The notes: generated from the sequence alone by a model not told the origin. Shown: positions 1-8,499, counted from the stretch's first letter. The stretch: 64,000 nucleotides of DNA from Luteococcus sp048595755 (GCF_048595755.1 NZ_CP184360.1:2914001-2978000); one strand, 5' to 3'. Numbers and translations are program-made.

Positions 1-549
1 GTCGCCGTTGTCGTTGACGTCCTCGACATTGGCCTCGATGGTGGCCTCGAGCAGTTCGTCCTCGGTGACCTCACGGGTGGTGGTCTTGCGACCCTCGCCG
101 GGCACCTCCATGGTCTTCGCCACGGTGACGACGCCCTTGCGCTCGAACAGGCGCTGCACCGAACCGCCGTCGGCGATGGTGCCGCCATTGCGGGTGACCG
201 CCACGCGCACCTCGGAGACCGCGCGGTTGCGGTTGTCGGTGAGGCACTCGATCAGGATCGCGACGCCGTCGGGGCCGTAGGCCTCGTACATGATCGTCTC
301 GTAGTTAACCGCATCCGAACCGACACCGGAGCCGCGCTTGACGGCGCGATCGATGTTGTCATTGGGGACCGAGTTCTTCTTGGCCTTCTGGATCGCGTCG
401 TACAGTGCCGGATTTCCCCCAGGATCACCGCCGCCCACACGCGCTGCAACCTCGACATTCTTCACCAGCTTGGCAAAGAGCTTGCCGCGCTTGGCGTCGA
501 TGACTGCCTTCTTGTGCTTCGTGGTGGCCCACTTGGAATGACCGGCCAT
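1..549 (-). CDS. yebC: YebC/PmpR-family regulatory protein, partial (C-terminus off the window)
   Basis: The first 183 codons of a YebC/PmpR-family protein (family length about 250 residues); the 3' end lies outside the window. The N-terminus MAGHSKWATTKHKKA is the family signature, followed by the glycine- and asparagine-rich stretch (ARVGGGDPGGNPAL), NVPNDNID-like residues and EAYGPDGVAILIE, all typical of this fold. Family members act in the cytoplasm as transcriptional regulators or as translation factors that help ribosomes on difficult motifs. The ATG at 549 is chosen because the family starts at exactly this motif, with a GAGAGG box about ten bases upstream. In actinobacteria the gene usually precedes ruvC, which would lie off the left edge. 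Confidence 0.93.
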   Translation of the reverse strand, partial: MAGHSKWATTKHKKAVIDAKRGKLFAKLVKNVEVAARVGGGDPGGNPALYDAIQKAKKNSVPNDNIDRAVKRGSGVGSDAVNYETIMYEAYGPDGVAILIECLTDNRNRAVSEVRVAVTRNGGTIADGGSVQRLFERKGVVTVAKTMEVPGEGRKTTTREVTEDELLEATIEANVEDVNDNGD

Positions 550-589
550 ACGCAACCACACCTCTCGTAGAGAATCCTGCCGACAGATG

Positions 590-1615
590 CTACTCGCTGT
601 CGTCGTCAACCCGTAATTCGCGTCCATAGAGCACGACGGTCTCCTCCGAGTCGTACCCGATCGAGGTGAACAGCTCCACCGCTCCGGCGGGGTCCTGCGT
701 GTCGACGCCCAACCCGGCTCCCTGCAGGCCGGCCTCGAGGAAGGACTTCATCGACGCGACCAGCAGGGCGTGCCCCAGGCAGCGTCCGCGCCAGGCGGGC
801 CGCACCCCGAGCCGATCGGTCCACCCCTCGCGAATGCCCTGGGCCTCCCACTCCTGCACATTGGCGCAGTTCATCGCATACCCGACCACCTCGCCCTGGT
901 GGGTGGCCACCCAGCTCCACTGCGGACGCGCGGCGCCACGCTGCATCTGATGCTCCCAGACCGCCTGCGAGACGGCGTGCACGCCCGGGGTCTCGGCGAA
1001 GGCCTCGTTGTGCGCGGCACGGACCTGCTCGCTCAGCTCGGGGTGGTAGGGCTGCAACTGCACGTCGTGCAGGGGCGGCATCGCGGGCAGCGTCCACGGC
1101 GAGCCGTCCTGGGTCTCGAAGGACAGGTGCATGTCGAAGTACCAACGCCGTGGCGTGAAGCCGCTGCGCACCATGGTGCGGGCCTGAGTGACGGCCTTCT
1201 CCTCGACGTAGCGGGTCAGCAGCACGCGGTCGATCCGGGAATCGCGCAGATACTGCTCCTCGAGCCATTCCCTGGCCCGGGCAACCTGCCAGGTCACCGT
1301 GCTCAGGCCCAAGCCCTTGTGCCGCCAGGCCGGGTGCACCGCGCCGTCCAACCACAGCTGGGGCTCCCCCACGTCGACGCCGCGGGGATGGTTCCAGCCG
1401 TAGGCCACGATGGTGCCGGCCCGGTCACGGCCCACCACCGCGTCGGCGGCCGGGTCGGCGCCGGGGGCCTCGAAGTACTCCCACAGCTCGTCCAGGCCCA
1501 TCCTGTCGACGGGGTCGTCGAAATATTCAACGGCCATCCGCAGCTCGGCGAGCTGTTCCAGGTCATCGGCGCACAGTGCAGTCCAGTTCAGGCTGCCTTC
1601 CACGAAGGGGTCCAC
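590..1615 (-). CDS. two-domain GNAT acetyltransferase
   Basis: A 341-residue protein with two tandem GNAT (GCN5-related N-acetyltransferase) folds. Each half carries an acetyl-CoA pyrophosphate-binding motif of the R/QxxGxG/A type: VHPAWRHKGLGLS in the N-terminal half and RPAWRGRCLGHALL in the C-terminal half. Size and tandem layout resemble mycothiol synthase MshD (about 315 residues) and its paralogues, but I see nothing that proves that substrate, so the acceptor is unknown. It is cytoplasmic, with no signal peptide or membrane segment. The GTG start at 1615 is supported by an AAGGAG ribosome binding site five bases upstream. It lies 40 nt from yebC and 30 nt from the reductase/HAD gene on the same strand. 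Confidence 0.8.
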   Translation of the reverse strand: MDPFVEGSLNWTALCADDLEQLAELRMAVEYFDDPVDRMGLDELWEYFEAPGADPAADAVVGRDRAGTIVAYGWNHPRGVDVGEPQLWLDGAVHPAWRHKGLGLSTVTWQVARAREWLEEQYLRDSRIDRVLLTRYVEEKAVTQARTMVRSGFTPRRWYFDMHLSFETQDGSPWTLPAMPPLHDVQLQPYHPELSEQVRAAHNEAFAETPGVHAVSQAVWEHQMQRGAARPQWSWVATHQGEVVGYAMNCANVQEWEAQGIREGWTDRLGVRPAWRGRCLGHALLVASMKSFLEAGLQGAGLGVDTQDPAGAVELFTSIGYDSEETVVLYGRELRVDDDSE

Positions 1616-1645
1616 GGGGCTCCTTCCATCAGGACACCCTCAAGA

Positions 1646-4012
1646 CTACGCCTTGTCGTAGCCGCTTCGTCGAGGAAGACGCCAACGTCCCAGGGTGCGT
1701 TCGGCATGCCAGTCCACCACGCTCCAGCCGCCCTTGCGGGCGGCGCGCAGCAGGCCCACATCGGGCTGGACCGCCACCGGATTGCCCACGGCATTCAACA
1801 TGGGCAGGTCCACGTGGCTGTCGGCATAGGCGAAGGACTTGGCCAGGTCGTAGCCGTGCAGCGTGGCGTGGTGCCGCAGCCAGGCAGAGCGTGACTCACC
1901 GACCATGGGCGGCGAGGTGAGGAATCCGGTGCACACCCCGTCGGCATCGGTGGCCAGTTCGGCGGCCACCACGATGTCGAACAGGTCCTCGAGGGGGCGC
2001 GTCAAGGGGCGGATCACGCCGGTCAGCAGCACGGTGGTGTGCCCCGCGTCACGGTGCTCCTGGATGCGCTTCAGCGCCTCGGGAGACATCCGGTCCTTGA
2101 TCAGCGGCGTCATCTGCTCATCGACGTAGGCCTCCAGCCGGGCCTTCTCCATGCCGGCGTAACGCCGGTAGATCGAGCGCAGGAAGGTGGCGCGGTCGCG
2201 CCGATCGGCGCCCAGGTAGCCGGGCAGCGAGGCCGCCACCTGGGCCAGCTCACGCACCCGCCCCACCGGGGAGAGTTCGGGCAGCCGCGCCCACAGGTAG
2301 GTCTCCACCACATTGGTGTCGAGCACCGTGCCGTCCAGGTCGAAGACGGCCAGCACCGTGCCCGGCTCGCTGGGCTTGAGCTCCTTGTAGGTGCTGGCCC
2401 GGTTGCCGCGGCGCTTACGCATCGCCTCCAGCCGCCGCACCGGATCGGTGATCGACGGGGCGTGGATCTCCTGCATGTAGGTCTTCCAGTCCACCGCCGA
2501 GGTGTCGAAGGCGAAGGAGGCCACGTCGTCGGGGTGCAGTGACCGGTGCAGTGCCATCGTGCAGTCGTCGACGAAGTGCAGCTGCGACTGCAGGTACTCC
2601 CCGTACAGGGTGAGGTAGCGCCGCAGGAAGTCCAGGTTCTTGCCCTGCTTGTCGAGCGTCACGGCCAGGTCGCGGGTGCGCTGGCCGCGCGGCGCCCAGG
2701 TGATGGCCCGGTCCCCGATGCGGTGGGCCCTCTCGGCCACGTCCAGCAGCCTCAGCACGGGCTGCTCGCCGGGGAAGTTCCACGTCGCCAGGGGCGCCAC
2801 CGTGCCGTCGGAGCGCGTGTAGGGATGCTGGGAGAAGTACTCGCGGATGTACTCGTAGATCTCCCGGAAGGTCATCGGGTTCCGAGCCCCGGTGGAGCAG
2901 TGGTAGAACTCCGGCTGCCCGATCTCGGGCTGGGTGGCGCAGACGGCCACGATCGCATTGACCACGTGGTCGCAGGGGACGATGTCGAGCGCGGCATCGG
3001 GCGAGGCCGGGAACTCCTTCAGCTGTCCCTTGCCGTAGGCCAGGATGATCGGGTCGGCCATCTTGAAGCCCTCGATCCACCCCGGGTAGGGATGCACCAG
3101 GCTCGATTCGACGATGGCCGGGCGCACGATGGAGACCTTGATGTCCTTGCCCAGGTCTGCGACGACGCGCTCCCCCATCGCCTTCGCGAAGGTGTATACG
3201 TCGGTCCAGCCCAGCGAACGGGCGCGCTCGGTGCCGGCCTCCACCAGCTGGGCCTTGACCCATTCCTGCCGGCGGCGCTCGGTGTCCTCGGCGGTGGTGA
3301 GGAAGCCGGCCTGGCGGTGTTCGCGCTCGGCCTGCTTGCGCAGGATCGCCAGTTGCTCGGCGGTGCGGCTCTGTTCCTCGACGCGCTGCCCCATCGCCAG
3401 CGCGGCCTCGGTCTCCACCCGGTAGTCGACGTCGTGCTCGTGGGCCGCCTCGGGGATGGCGCCCCGTCGTCGACCCGCGGTGTAGGCGGTGGAGATGTGC
3501 ACATAGTGCGGGATGCGCTGCAGCTTCCCGTCCTGGTCGCTGCAGGCGGCCAGCATGGCCTCCATCAGGGCCTGGGTGCCCAGCACATTGGTCTGGAAGG
3601 CGGCATCGATGGGCGGGTCGAAGCTCACGTCACCGGCGCAGTGGACCACCACGTCCAGGTCGCGGGGCAGCTCGGGCACATTGGGCAGGTCGCCCGAGAG
3701 CACGTCCACCCGGGCATCGCACAGGGCCTCGGCGCCGCCGGCAGCGGCGGCCAGCTCCTTGAAGATGGGCTTCTTGAGGAGGCCCACCACACGGTCTCGT
3801 GCCGTGAGCGAGCCCTTGGGGCGCACCAGCACGACGGCGCGCGTGTCCGGCAGTTCGGTGAGGATCTTCCACAGCAGCTGCTCACCGATGAAGCCGGTGA
3901 CACCGGTCATGACGATCTTCTGCCCGGCCAGCAGATCCTTCAGCCGTCCGGTCAGCAGCGGCGGCACATGGGCCGAGGTGGCCTGCTGGCCGAAGCTGCC
4001 ATTGCTGCTCAC
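1646..4012 (-). CDS. fusion: NAD(P)-dependent acyl reductase (SDR/NAD_binding_4) + HAD-IB hydrolase
   Basis: A 788-residue two-domain protein. Residues about 30-500 are an extended SDR of the fatty acyl-CoA reductase/male-sterility type: the dinucleotide motif TGVTGFIG is at 36-43 and the catalytic YxxxK (Y273, K277) is in YTFAK. Residues about 550-780 are a HAD-IB phosphatase: motif I DLDGT (nucleophile D558, D560), motif II LLTGV, motif IV ADSHVDLPML. The plausible role is reduction of an activated fatty acyl group plus dephosphorylation of a related lipid or intermediate; the substrate is unknown. The PlsC acyltransferase domain that often accompanies HAD-IB is absent. The GTG start overlaps the priA stop by four bases (GTGA), so it is translationally coupled to the histidine operon, where hisF would be expected. 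Confidence 0.82.
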   Translation of the reverse strand: MSSNGSFGQQATSAHVPPLLTGRLKDLLAGQKIVMTGVTGFIGEQLLWKILTELPDTRAVVLVRPKGSLTARDRVVGLLKKPIFKELAAAAGGAEALCDARVDVLSGDLPNVPELPRDLDVVVHCAGDVSFDPPIDAAFQTNVLGTQALMEAMLAACSDQDGKLQRIPHYVHISTAYTAGRRRGAIPEAAHEHDVDYRVETEAALAMGQRVEEQSRTAEQLAILRKQAEREHRQAGFLTTAEDTERRRQEWVKAQLVEAGTERARSLGWTDVYTFAKAMGERVVADLGKDIKVSIVRPAIVESSLVHPYPGWIEGFKMADPIILAYGKGQLKEFPASPDAALDIVPCDHVVNAIVAVCATQPEIGQPEFYHCSTGARNPMTFREIYEYIREYFSQHPYTRSDGTVAPLATWNFPGEQPVLRLLDVAERAHRIGDRAITWAPRGQRTRDLAVTLDKQGKNLDFLRRYLTLYGEYLQSQLHFVDDCTMALHRSLHPDDVASFAFDTSAVDWKTYMQEIHAPSITDPVRRLEAMRKRRGNRASTYKELKPSEPGTVLAVFDLDGTVLDTNVVETYLWARLPELSPVGRVRELAQVAASLPGYLGADRRDRATFLRSIYRRYAGMEKARLEAYVDEQMTPLIKDRMSPEALKRIQEHRDAGHTTVLLTGVIRPLTRPLEDLFDIVVAAELATDADGVCTGFLTSPPMVGESRSAWLRHHATLHGYDLAKSFAYADSHVDLPMLNAVGNPVAVQPDVGLLRAARKGGWSVVDWHAERTLGRWRLPRRSGYDKA

Positions 4013-4746
4013 GAGCGGGCCTCGCCGCGAGCCACGCCGAGGGCTTCGGGCAGGGTGAAGTTGCCGACGTAGAGGGCGGTGCCGACGATGGCCCCCTCGA
4101 CGCCGATGGGGACCAACCCGCGCAGCTGACGCAGGTCTTCCAGGGTGGAGATGCCCCCGCTGGCCACCACGGCGGCCTCGGTGCGGGCGCAGACCTGGCC
4201 CAGCAGTTCGAAATTGGGGCCGGTCAGCATGCCGTCGCTGGCCACGTCGGTGACCACGTAGCGCTCGCAGCCGGCCTTGTTCAGCCGCTCGACCGTCTCG
4301 AAGAGGTCACCGCCCTCACGGGTCCAGCCACGCGCCGCCAGACGTTGGCCCTTCACGTCCAGGCCGATCGCCACCTGGTCACCGTGGTCCGCGATGATCT
4401 TCTCGCACCATTCGGGATTCTCCAGGGCGGCGGTACCGACATTGACGCGACGGGCCCCGGCCTTGAGGGCGCGCTCCAGGCTCTCGTCATCGCGAATCCC
4501 ACCCGACATCTCCACATTGATGTCCAGTTCACCCACGATGCGGGCCAGCACCTCGTAGTTGGTGCCCCGGCCGAAGGCGGCGTCCAGATCCACCAGATGG
4601 ATCCACTCCGCCCCCTGGCTCTGCCATCGACGAGCGGCCTCGAGCGGGTCGCCAAAGGTCTTCTCGGACCCGGCCACACCCTGCACGAGCTGGACGGCCT
4701 GGCCGCCCTGGACATCAACGGCGGGAAGCAGAACTAGTGAAGTCAC
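4009..4746 (-). CDS. priA: bifunctional-type phosphoribosyl isomerase PriA (HisA/TrpF)
   Basis: A 245-residue TIM barrel of the actinobacterial PriA family, which isomerises ProFAR for histidine and, in studied members, phosphoribosyl anthranilate for tryptophan. D11, HLVDLDAAFG, the SGGIRDD phosphate loop, the RGW loop (R143/W145 in M. tuberculosis numbering), VVTD with a downstream catalytic Asp, and ASGG are all present. Two normally conserved positions differ: the Arg of the AVRLVQG motif (R19) is Gln, and the Thr of DGTL is Met. The start is GTG at 4746. There is no ribosome binding site, but a TAGGGT box formed partly by the hisH stop codon lies six bases upstream. No separate trpF is in the window, so this gene is the obvious candidate for both steps. 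Confidence 0.93.
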   Translation of the reverse strand: MTSLVLLPAVDVQGGQAVQLVQGVAGSEKTFGDPLEAARRWQSQGAEWIHLVDLDAAFGRGTNYEVLARIVGELDINVEMSGGIRDDESLERALKAGARRVNVGTAALENPEWCEKIIADHGDQVAIGLDVKGQRLAARGWTREGGDLFETVERLNKAGCERYVVTDVASDGMLTGPNFELLGQVCARTEAAVVASGGISTLEDLRQLRGLVPIGVEGAIVGTALYVGNFTLPEALGVARGEARS

Positions 4747-4752
4747 GGGGAA

Positions 4753-4780
4753 ACCCTAGCCCATGGGCCGAGCGACCCAA
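4753..4780 (-). promoter_or_regulatory. candidate internal leaderless promoter of priA
   Basis: On the minus strand, TTGGGT (4775-4780) and TAGGGT (4753-4758) are separated by 16 nt. The -10-like TAGGGT ends six nt before the priA GTG, and its first three bases are the TAG stop codon of hisH. priA has no Shine-Dalgarno sequence, so a leaderless transcript starting at or next to its GTG would explain how it is translated. This would uncouple priA and the reductase/HAD gene from hisD-hisH transcription. The call rests on pattern only. Confidence 0.45.
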
Positions 4781-5382
4781 GTGCTCAACAGGCGGCCACC
4801 GGCGGCCCCCGACTTCTCCGGGTGGAACTGCGTGGAGCACACCGCACCCCGCTGCACGGCGGCCACGAAGCGGTCCCCGTCGTGCTCGGCCCAGACCACT
4901 TCGTCGCGCAGCTGCGCGGCGACAGTGCGCACTGCATAGGAGTGCACGAAGTAGAAGCGTTCTGCTTCCACACCGGCGAAGAGCCCGGGCGATGCGGGGT
5001 CGACCTCCACTCCATTCCACCCCATGTGGGGCAGCCGTCGCGCCGCCAGGCGCTCGACGGTGCCGGGCAGCACGCCCAGGCCCGCCACGCGCCGGCCGTG
5101 TTCCACGCCGGCCTCGAAGAGCACCTGGTGGCCGACGCAGATCCCCAGCAGCGGCTTCTCGGAGGCGGCCCAGTCACGCACCAGGTCGTCGCCACCCACC
5201 CGCAGCAGACCGTCCATGCAGGCACCGAAGGCACCCACCCCGGGCAGCAGGAGCTGGTCGCAGGAGGCCAGCGTGGCGTGCTCGGCGCTCAGCACCACGG
5301 TGGCGCCGGCCGCCTCGAGCGCGCGGCAGGCCGAGTGCAGGTTGCCCGAGCCGTAGTCCAGGACACCGACGCGTCTGGTCAC
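4756..5382 (-). CDS. hisH: imidazole glycerol phosphate synthase, glutaminase subunit HisH
   Basis: A 208-residue class I glutamine amidotransferase that supplies ammonia to HisF in IGP synthase. The start motif RVGVLDYGSGNLHS, the oxyanion strand LLLPGVGAFGACM, the nucleophile Cys in LLGICVGHQVLFE and the catalytic FHPEKSG near the C-terminus are intact. The GTG at 5382 is chosen because the family begins just before this YGSGN motif and because GTG overlaps the hisB stop by four bases (GTGA). A longer in-frame reading to 5673 has no family support. Its synthase partner HisF is not encoded in this window. Confidence 0.95.
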   Translation of the reverse strand: MTRRVGVLDYGSGNLHSACRALEAAGATVVLSAEHATLASCDQLLLPGVGAFGACMDGLLRVGGDDLVRDWAASEKPLLGICVGHQVLFEAGVEHGRRVAGLGVLPGTVERLAARRLPHMGWNGVEVDPASPGLFAGVEAERFYFVHSYAVRTVAAQLRDEVVWAEHDGDRFVAAVQRGAVCSTQFHPEKSGAAGGRLLSTWVARPMG

Positions 5383-5987
5383 AGGGCGCCCTTGGTGCTC
5401 GGGATGCCCTGCACGCTCGGGTCCAGGCGCACCGCGGCACGCAGGGCACGGGCCAGGGCCTTGAACTCGGCCTCGACGATGTGGTGCGGGTCGCGTCCCG
5501 CCAGCAGCCGCAGGTGGATGCACAACCCGGCGTTGAGGGCGAGGGTCTCGAAGACGTGGTAGGTCATCGAGCCGGCATACGGCACCCCGGAACCCCCGAT
5601 CAGGGCGTAGGCCTGGCCGTCGGGCTCCCCGGTGCACACGCAGTAGGGGCGCCCTGCCACGTCGACGACGCACTGGGCCAGCGCCTCGTCGAGGGGCACC
5701 ATGGCATCGCCGTAGCGGGTGATGCCCGCCTTGTCGCCCAGCGCCTGCTTGAGGGCCTGCCCCAGGGCGATGGCGGTGTCCTCGACGCTGTGGTGGCCGT
5801 CGATGTGCACGTCGCCGGTGCAGCTCACCTCGATGTCGATGCCGGAGTGCTTGCTCAGCGCGGTCAGCATGTGGTCGTAGAAGCCCACGCCGGTGCTGAT
5901 GGTGCTGCTGCCGGTGCCGTCAAGATCGACGCTCACCCGGATCGTGGACTCGCTGGTGGTTCGTTCGACGGTGGCGGTGCGGCTCAT
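5379..5987 (-). CDS. hisB: imidazoleglycerol-phosphate dehydratase HisB
   Basis: A 202-residue monofunctional IGP dehydratase (histidine biosynthesis, cytoplasmic, metal-dependent). The repeated metal-binding motif HHxxED is visible as DGHHSVEDTAIALG and, in diverged form, as EAEFKALARALR near the C-terminus; the N-terminus has VSVDLDGTG and FYDHMLTALSKHSG. There is no N-terminal HAD phosphatase domain, so histidinol phosphate must be dephosphorylated elsewhere. The ATG at 5987 overlaps the hisC stop by four bases (ATGA), and its own stop overlaps the hisH start, so the three genes are translationally coupled. Confidence 0.96.
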   Translation of the reverse strand: MSRTATVERTTSESTIRVSVDLDGTGSSTISTGVGFYDHMLTALSKHSGIDIEVSCTGDVHIDGHHSVEDTAIALGQALKQALGDKAGITRYGDAMVPLDEALAQCVVDVAGRPYCVCTGEPDGQAYALIGGSGVPYAGSMTYHVFETLALNAGLCIHLRLLAGRDPHHIVEAEFKALARALRAAVRLDPSVQGIPSTKGAL

Positions 5988-7141
5988 GGCCTCTCCTTCA
6001 GGGTGGTGGGGGCGATCGCGGTCAGGGCCTCGCGGAAGGCGCGCATCTCCTCGGGCGTGCCGGCCGAGACCCGCAGGTAGCCCTCGGGGCCGGTCTCGCG
6101 GATCAGCACGCCGCGGTCGAGCAGCTCCTGCCAGACGGCATGGCGATCCTCGAAACGGCCGAAGAGGCAGAAATTGGCCTGGCTGGGCACCACCTGGTAG
6201 CCCTGCTCGCGCAGCCACTGCTGCAGCAGCTGGCACTGCTCGCGCAGCTCTCCGACGCGCTGCAGCATCTCCTCGGCATTGTCCAGCGCCACCAGCGCGA
6301 TCGCCTGCGCGGCGGCCGAGAGGTGGTAGGGCAGCCGGACGATGCGACAGGCGTCGATGATCGCGGGGGTGGCGGCCAGGTAGCCCAGGCGCCCACCGGC
6401 ATAGGCGAAGGCCTTGCTCATGGTGCGGCTCACCACCAGGTGCTGGTGGCGCGGCAACAGCGCCAGGGCCGAGTCCTCGGGGACCTCGGTGAACTCCTGG
6501 TAGGCCTCGTCCACCACGACGATGCACTGCGGCCGTACCCGCGCAAGCCCGGTGCAGATCTCGTCGATCACGCTGACCGGCGTGGTGGTGCCGGTCGGGT
6601 TGTTGGGCGTGGTGATCAGGATGATGTCGGCCTGGTGCTCCTCCACTGCCGCCAGCACCGCCTCGGCCTCCACCCGGAAGTCGTGGGTGCGCGGCACGGC
6701 GACATAGCGGGTCAGGGTGTTGCGCGCGTACTCGGGATACATCGAATAGGTCGGGCTGAAGCCCAGCACCGTGCGTCCCGGGCCGCCGAAGGCCTGCAGC
6801 AGGTGCGTCATCACCTCATTCGAGCCATTGGCCGCCCACACGTGCTCGGGCCCCAGACCGAAGCCCAGGTAGCGCGCCAGCGCGGTGCGCAACTGCAGGG
6901 CCTCACGGTCCGGATAGCGGTTCATGCTCCCAGCGGCCTCGCTGACGGCGCGCGCCATCTGCTCGCGCACCCGCGCGCTGGGCGGGTAGGGGTTCTCGTT
7001 GACGTTGAGGGCACAGGGCACTTCCAGCTGCGGGGCGCCGTAGGGCTCCTCGCCGCGCAGCTCGTCGCGCAGCGGCAGCTCGTCCAGTGTGATTGGAGTG
7101 ACGGGGCGGTTGGGGGTGCTGGGAGTGTTGGGCTGGTTCAT
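5984..7141 (-). CDS. hisC: histidinol-phosphate aminotransferase HisC
   Basis: A 385-residue class I/II PLP aminotransferase that makes L-histidinol phosphate. Visible features are LNVNENPYPPS near the N-terminus, NGSNEVMTHLLQAFGG, TTPNNPTGTT, VVDEAYQEF, the PLP lysine in SRTMSKAFAYAGGRLGY, and a C-terminal VSAGTPEEMRAF (Arg for substrate phosphate or carboxylate). The ATG at 7141 overlaps the hisD stop by four bases, which fixes the start; a longer frame upstream lies inside hisD. The order hisD-hisC-hisB-hisH-priA matches other actinobacteria. Confidence 0.96.
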   Translation of the reverse strand: MNQPNTPSTPNRPVTPITLDELPLRDELRGEEPYGAPQLEVPCALNVNENPYPPSARVREQMARAVSEAAGSMNRYPDREALQLRTALARYLGFGLGPEHVWAANGSNEVMTHLLQAFGGPGRTVLGFSPTYSMYPEYARNTLTRYVAVPRTHDFRVEAEAVLAAVEEHQADIILITTPNNPTGTTTPVSVIDEICTGLARVRPQCIVVVDEAYQEFTEVPEDSALALLPRHQHLVVSRTMSKAFAYAGGRLGYLAATPAIIDACRIVRLPYHLSAAAQAIALVALDNAEEMLQRVGELREQCQLLQQWLREQGYQVVPSQANFCLFGRFEDRHAVWQELLDRGVLIRETGPEGYLRVSAGTPEEMRAFREALTAIAPTTLKERP

Positions 7142-8487
7142 GCCTGCTCCCCCTGCGCGTCGGCGCCGCGTCGCACGGTGATCGCATTGGCGTGCCCGGG
7201 CAGGTTCTCGGCCATCGCGAAGGTCTCCACGCTGTCGGCCAGCTCCATCAGCGCAGCCTGGGAGTAGTTGATGACGTGCACCGCCTTCATGAAGCTGCGC
7301 ACGCTCAGCCCGGAGCTGTGGCAGGCACAGCCCCCCGTGGGCAGCACGTGGGTGGAGCCCGCGGAGTAGTCGCCCAGCGAGACCGGGGAGTAGGGGCCGA
7401 CGAAGATGGCGCCCGCATTGCGCACCCGGGCGGCCCACTGCGCGGCATCACGGGTCTGCACCTCCAGGTGCTCGGCCGCGTAGGCATCGCAGACCAGCAG
7501 GCCCTGTTCCAGGTCTCGCACCATCACGATGCCCGACTGTTCGCCGGTCAGGGCGGTGTGCACCCGCTCGGCGTGCCGGGTGGCCGCGGCCTGCCGTGCT
7601 GTGGCCTGTTGCACCTGCTGGGCCAGCTCCGGGGAGTCGGTGACCAGCACCGAGCCAGCCATCGGGTCGTGCTCGGCCTGGCTGATCAGGTCGGCGGCCA
7701 CGTGCTCGGGGTCGGCAGTCTCGTCGGCCAGGATCATGATCTCGGTGGGGCCGGCCTCGGAGTCGATGCCCACCAGGCCGCGCAGCAGTCGCTTGGCCGC
7801 CACGACGTAGATGTTCCCGGGGCCGGTGACCATGTCGACCCGCTCGCACAGGCCGGTCACCCCGTGGGCGAACATCGCGATGGCCTGGGCGCCACCCACC
7901 GCGTAGACCTCGTCGATGCCCAGGATGTGGCACAGGGCCAGGATGTTGGGGTGCGGCAGGCCGCCGAACTCCTTCTGGGGCGGGCTGGTCACCGCGATGG
8001 ACTGCACCCCGGCCACCTGCGCGGGCACCACGTTCATGATCACCGAGCTGGCCAGTGGGGCCAGACCACCGGGCACGTACAACCCCACGCGCCCCACCGG
8101 GACGATGCGCTGGGCGACGTGGGCACCCTCGGCGACGGTCACGGTGGGTGCGGCGACCTCGCGCTCGGCCAGCTCGCAGACCTGGCGGCGGCGGGTGATG
8201 GACTCGGTGAAGGCGGCGCGCAGCTCGTCGTCGAGCTCCTCGGCGCACTGGGCCAGGATGTGCGTCGGCACTCGCAGGTGCTCGGGCGTGACCCCGTCGA
8301 ACTGCTCGGCGAAGCGCACCAGGGCCTCGGTGCCCTCGCTGGCCACCGCCTGGCAGATCGGGCGAACCTTCTCGACGGCATGCTCCACGTCGAAGGTGGC
8401 GCGCGGAACGGCGGCGCGGTAGTCGAAGGCCTCGCCGCCACGCCCGGCATCGGTCAGGTCAAGGGTTCGCAATAGGTTCTCAGGCAC
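7138..8487 (-). CDS. hisD: histidinol dehydrogenase HisD
   Basis: A 449-residue NAD+-dependent, zinc-requiring enzyme catalysing the last two oxidations to L-histidine. Visible motifs include YVPGGLAPLASSV, GGAQAIAMFAHG, TGPGNIYVVAAKRL, DSEAGPTEIMILAD, QAEHDP and the C-terminal GSTHVLPTGG and FMKAV segments that carry substrate and zinc ligands. It is the first gene of the minus-strand histidine operon. The GTG at 8487 lies six nt after a TAGACT -10-like box and has no Shine-Dalgarno sequence, which suggests a leaderless mRNA. The next gene rightward is divergent. Confidence 0.96.
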   Translation of the reverse strand: MPENLLRTLDLTDAGRGGEAFDYRAAVPRATFDVEHAVEKVRPICQAVASEGTEALVRFAEQFDGVTPEHLRVPTHILAQCAEELDDELRAAFTESITRRRQVCELAEREVAAPTVTVAEGAHVAQRIVPVGRVGLYVPGGLAPLASSVIMNVVPAQVAGVQSIAVTSPPQKEFGGLPHPNILALCHILGIDEVYAVGGAQAIAMFAHGVTGLCERVDMVTGPGNIYVVAAKRLLRGLVGIDSEAGPTEIMILADETADPEHVAADLISQAEHDPMAGSVLVTDSPELAQQVQQATARQAAATRHAERVHTALTGEQSGIVMVRDLEQGLLVCDAYAAEHLEVQTRDAAQWAARVRNAGAIFVGPYSPVSLGDYSAGSTHVLPTGGCACHSSGLSVRSFMKAVHVINYSQAALMELADSVETFAMAENLPGHANAITVRRGADAQGEQA

Positions 8488-8493
8488 ATGCCG

Positions 8494-8499
8494 AGTCTA
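8494..8499 (-). promoter_or_regulatory. -10 box of hisD (leaderless configuration)
   Basis: TAGACT on the minus strand, followed by six bases and then the hisD GTG. This fits the TANNNT leaderless promoter pattern. No convincing -35 hexamer is seen. Confidence 0.5.

Noticed and set aside
5383..5673. An N-terminal extension of HisH
   Set aside because: It lies inside hisB in another frame; the GTGA overlap and the family N-terminus fix the start at 5382.
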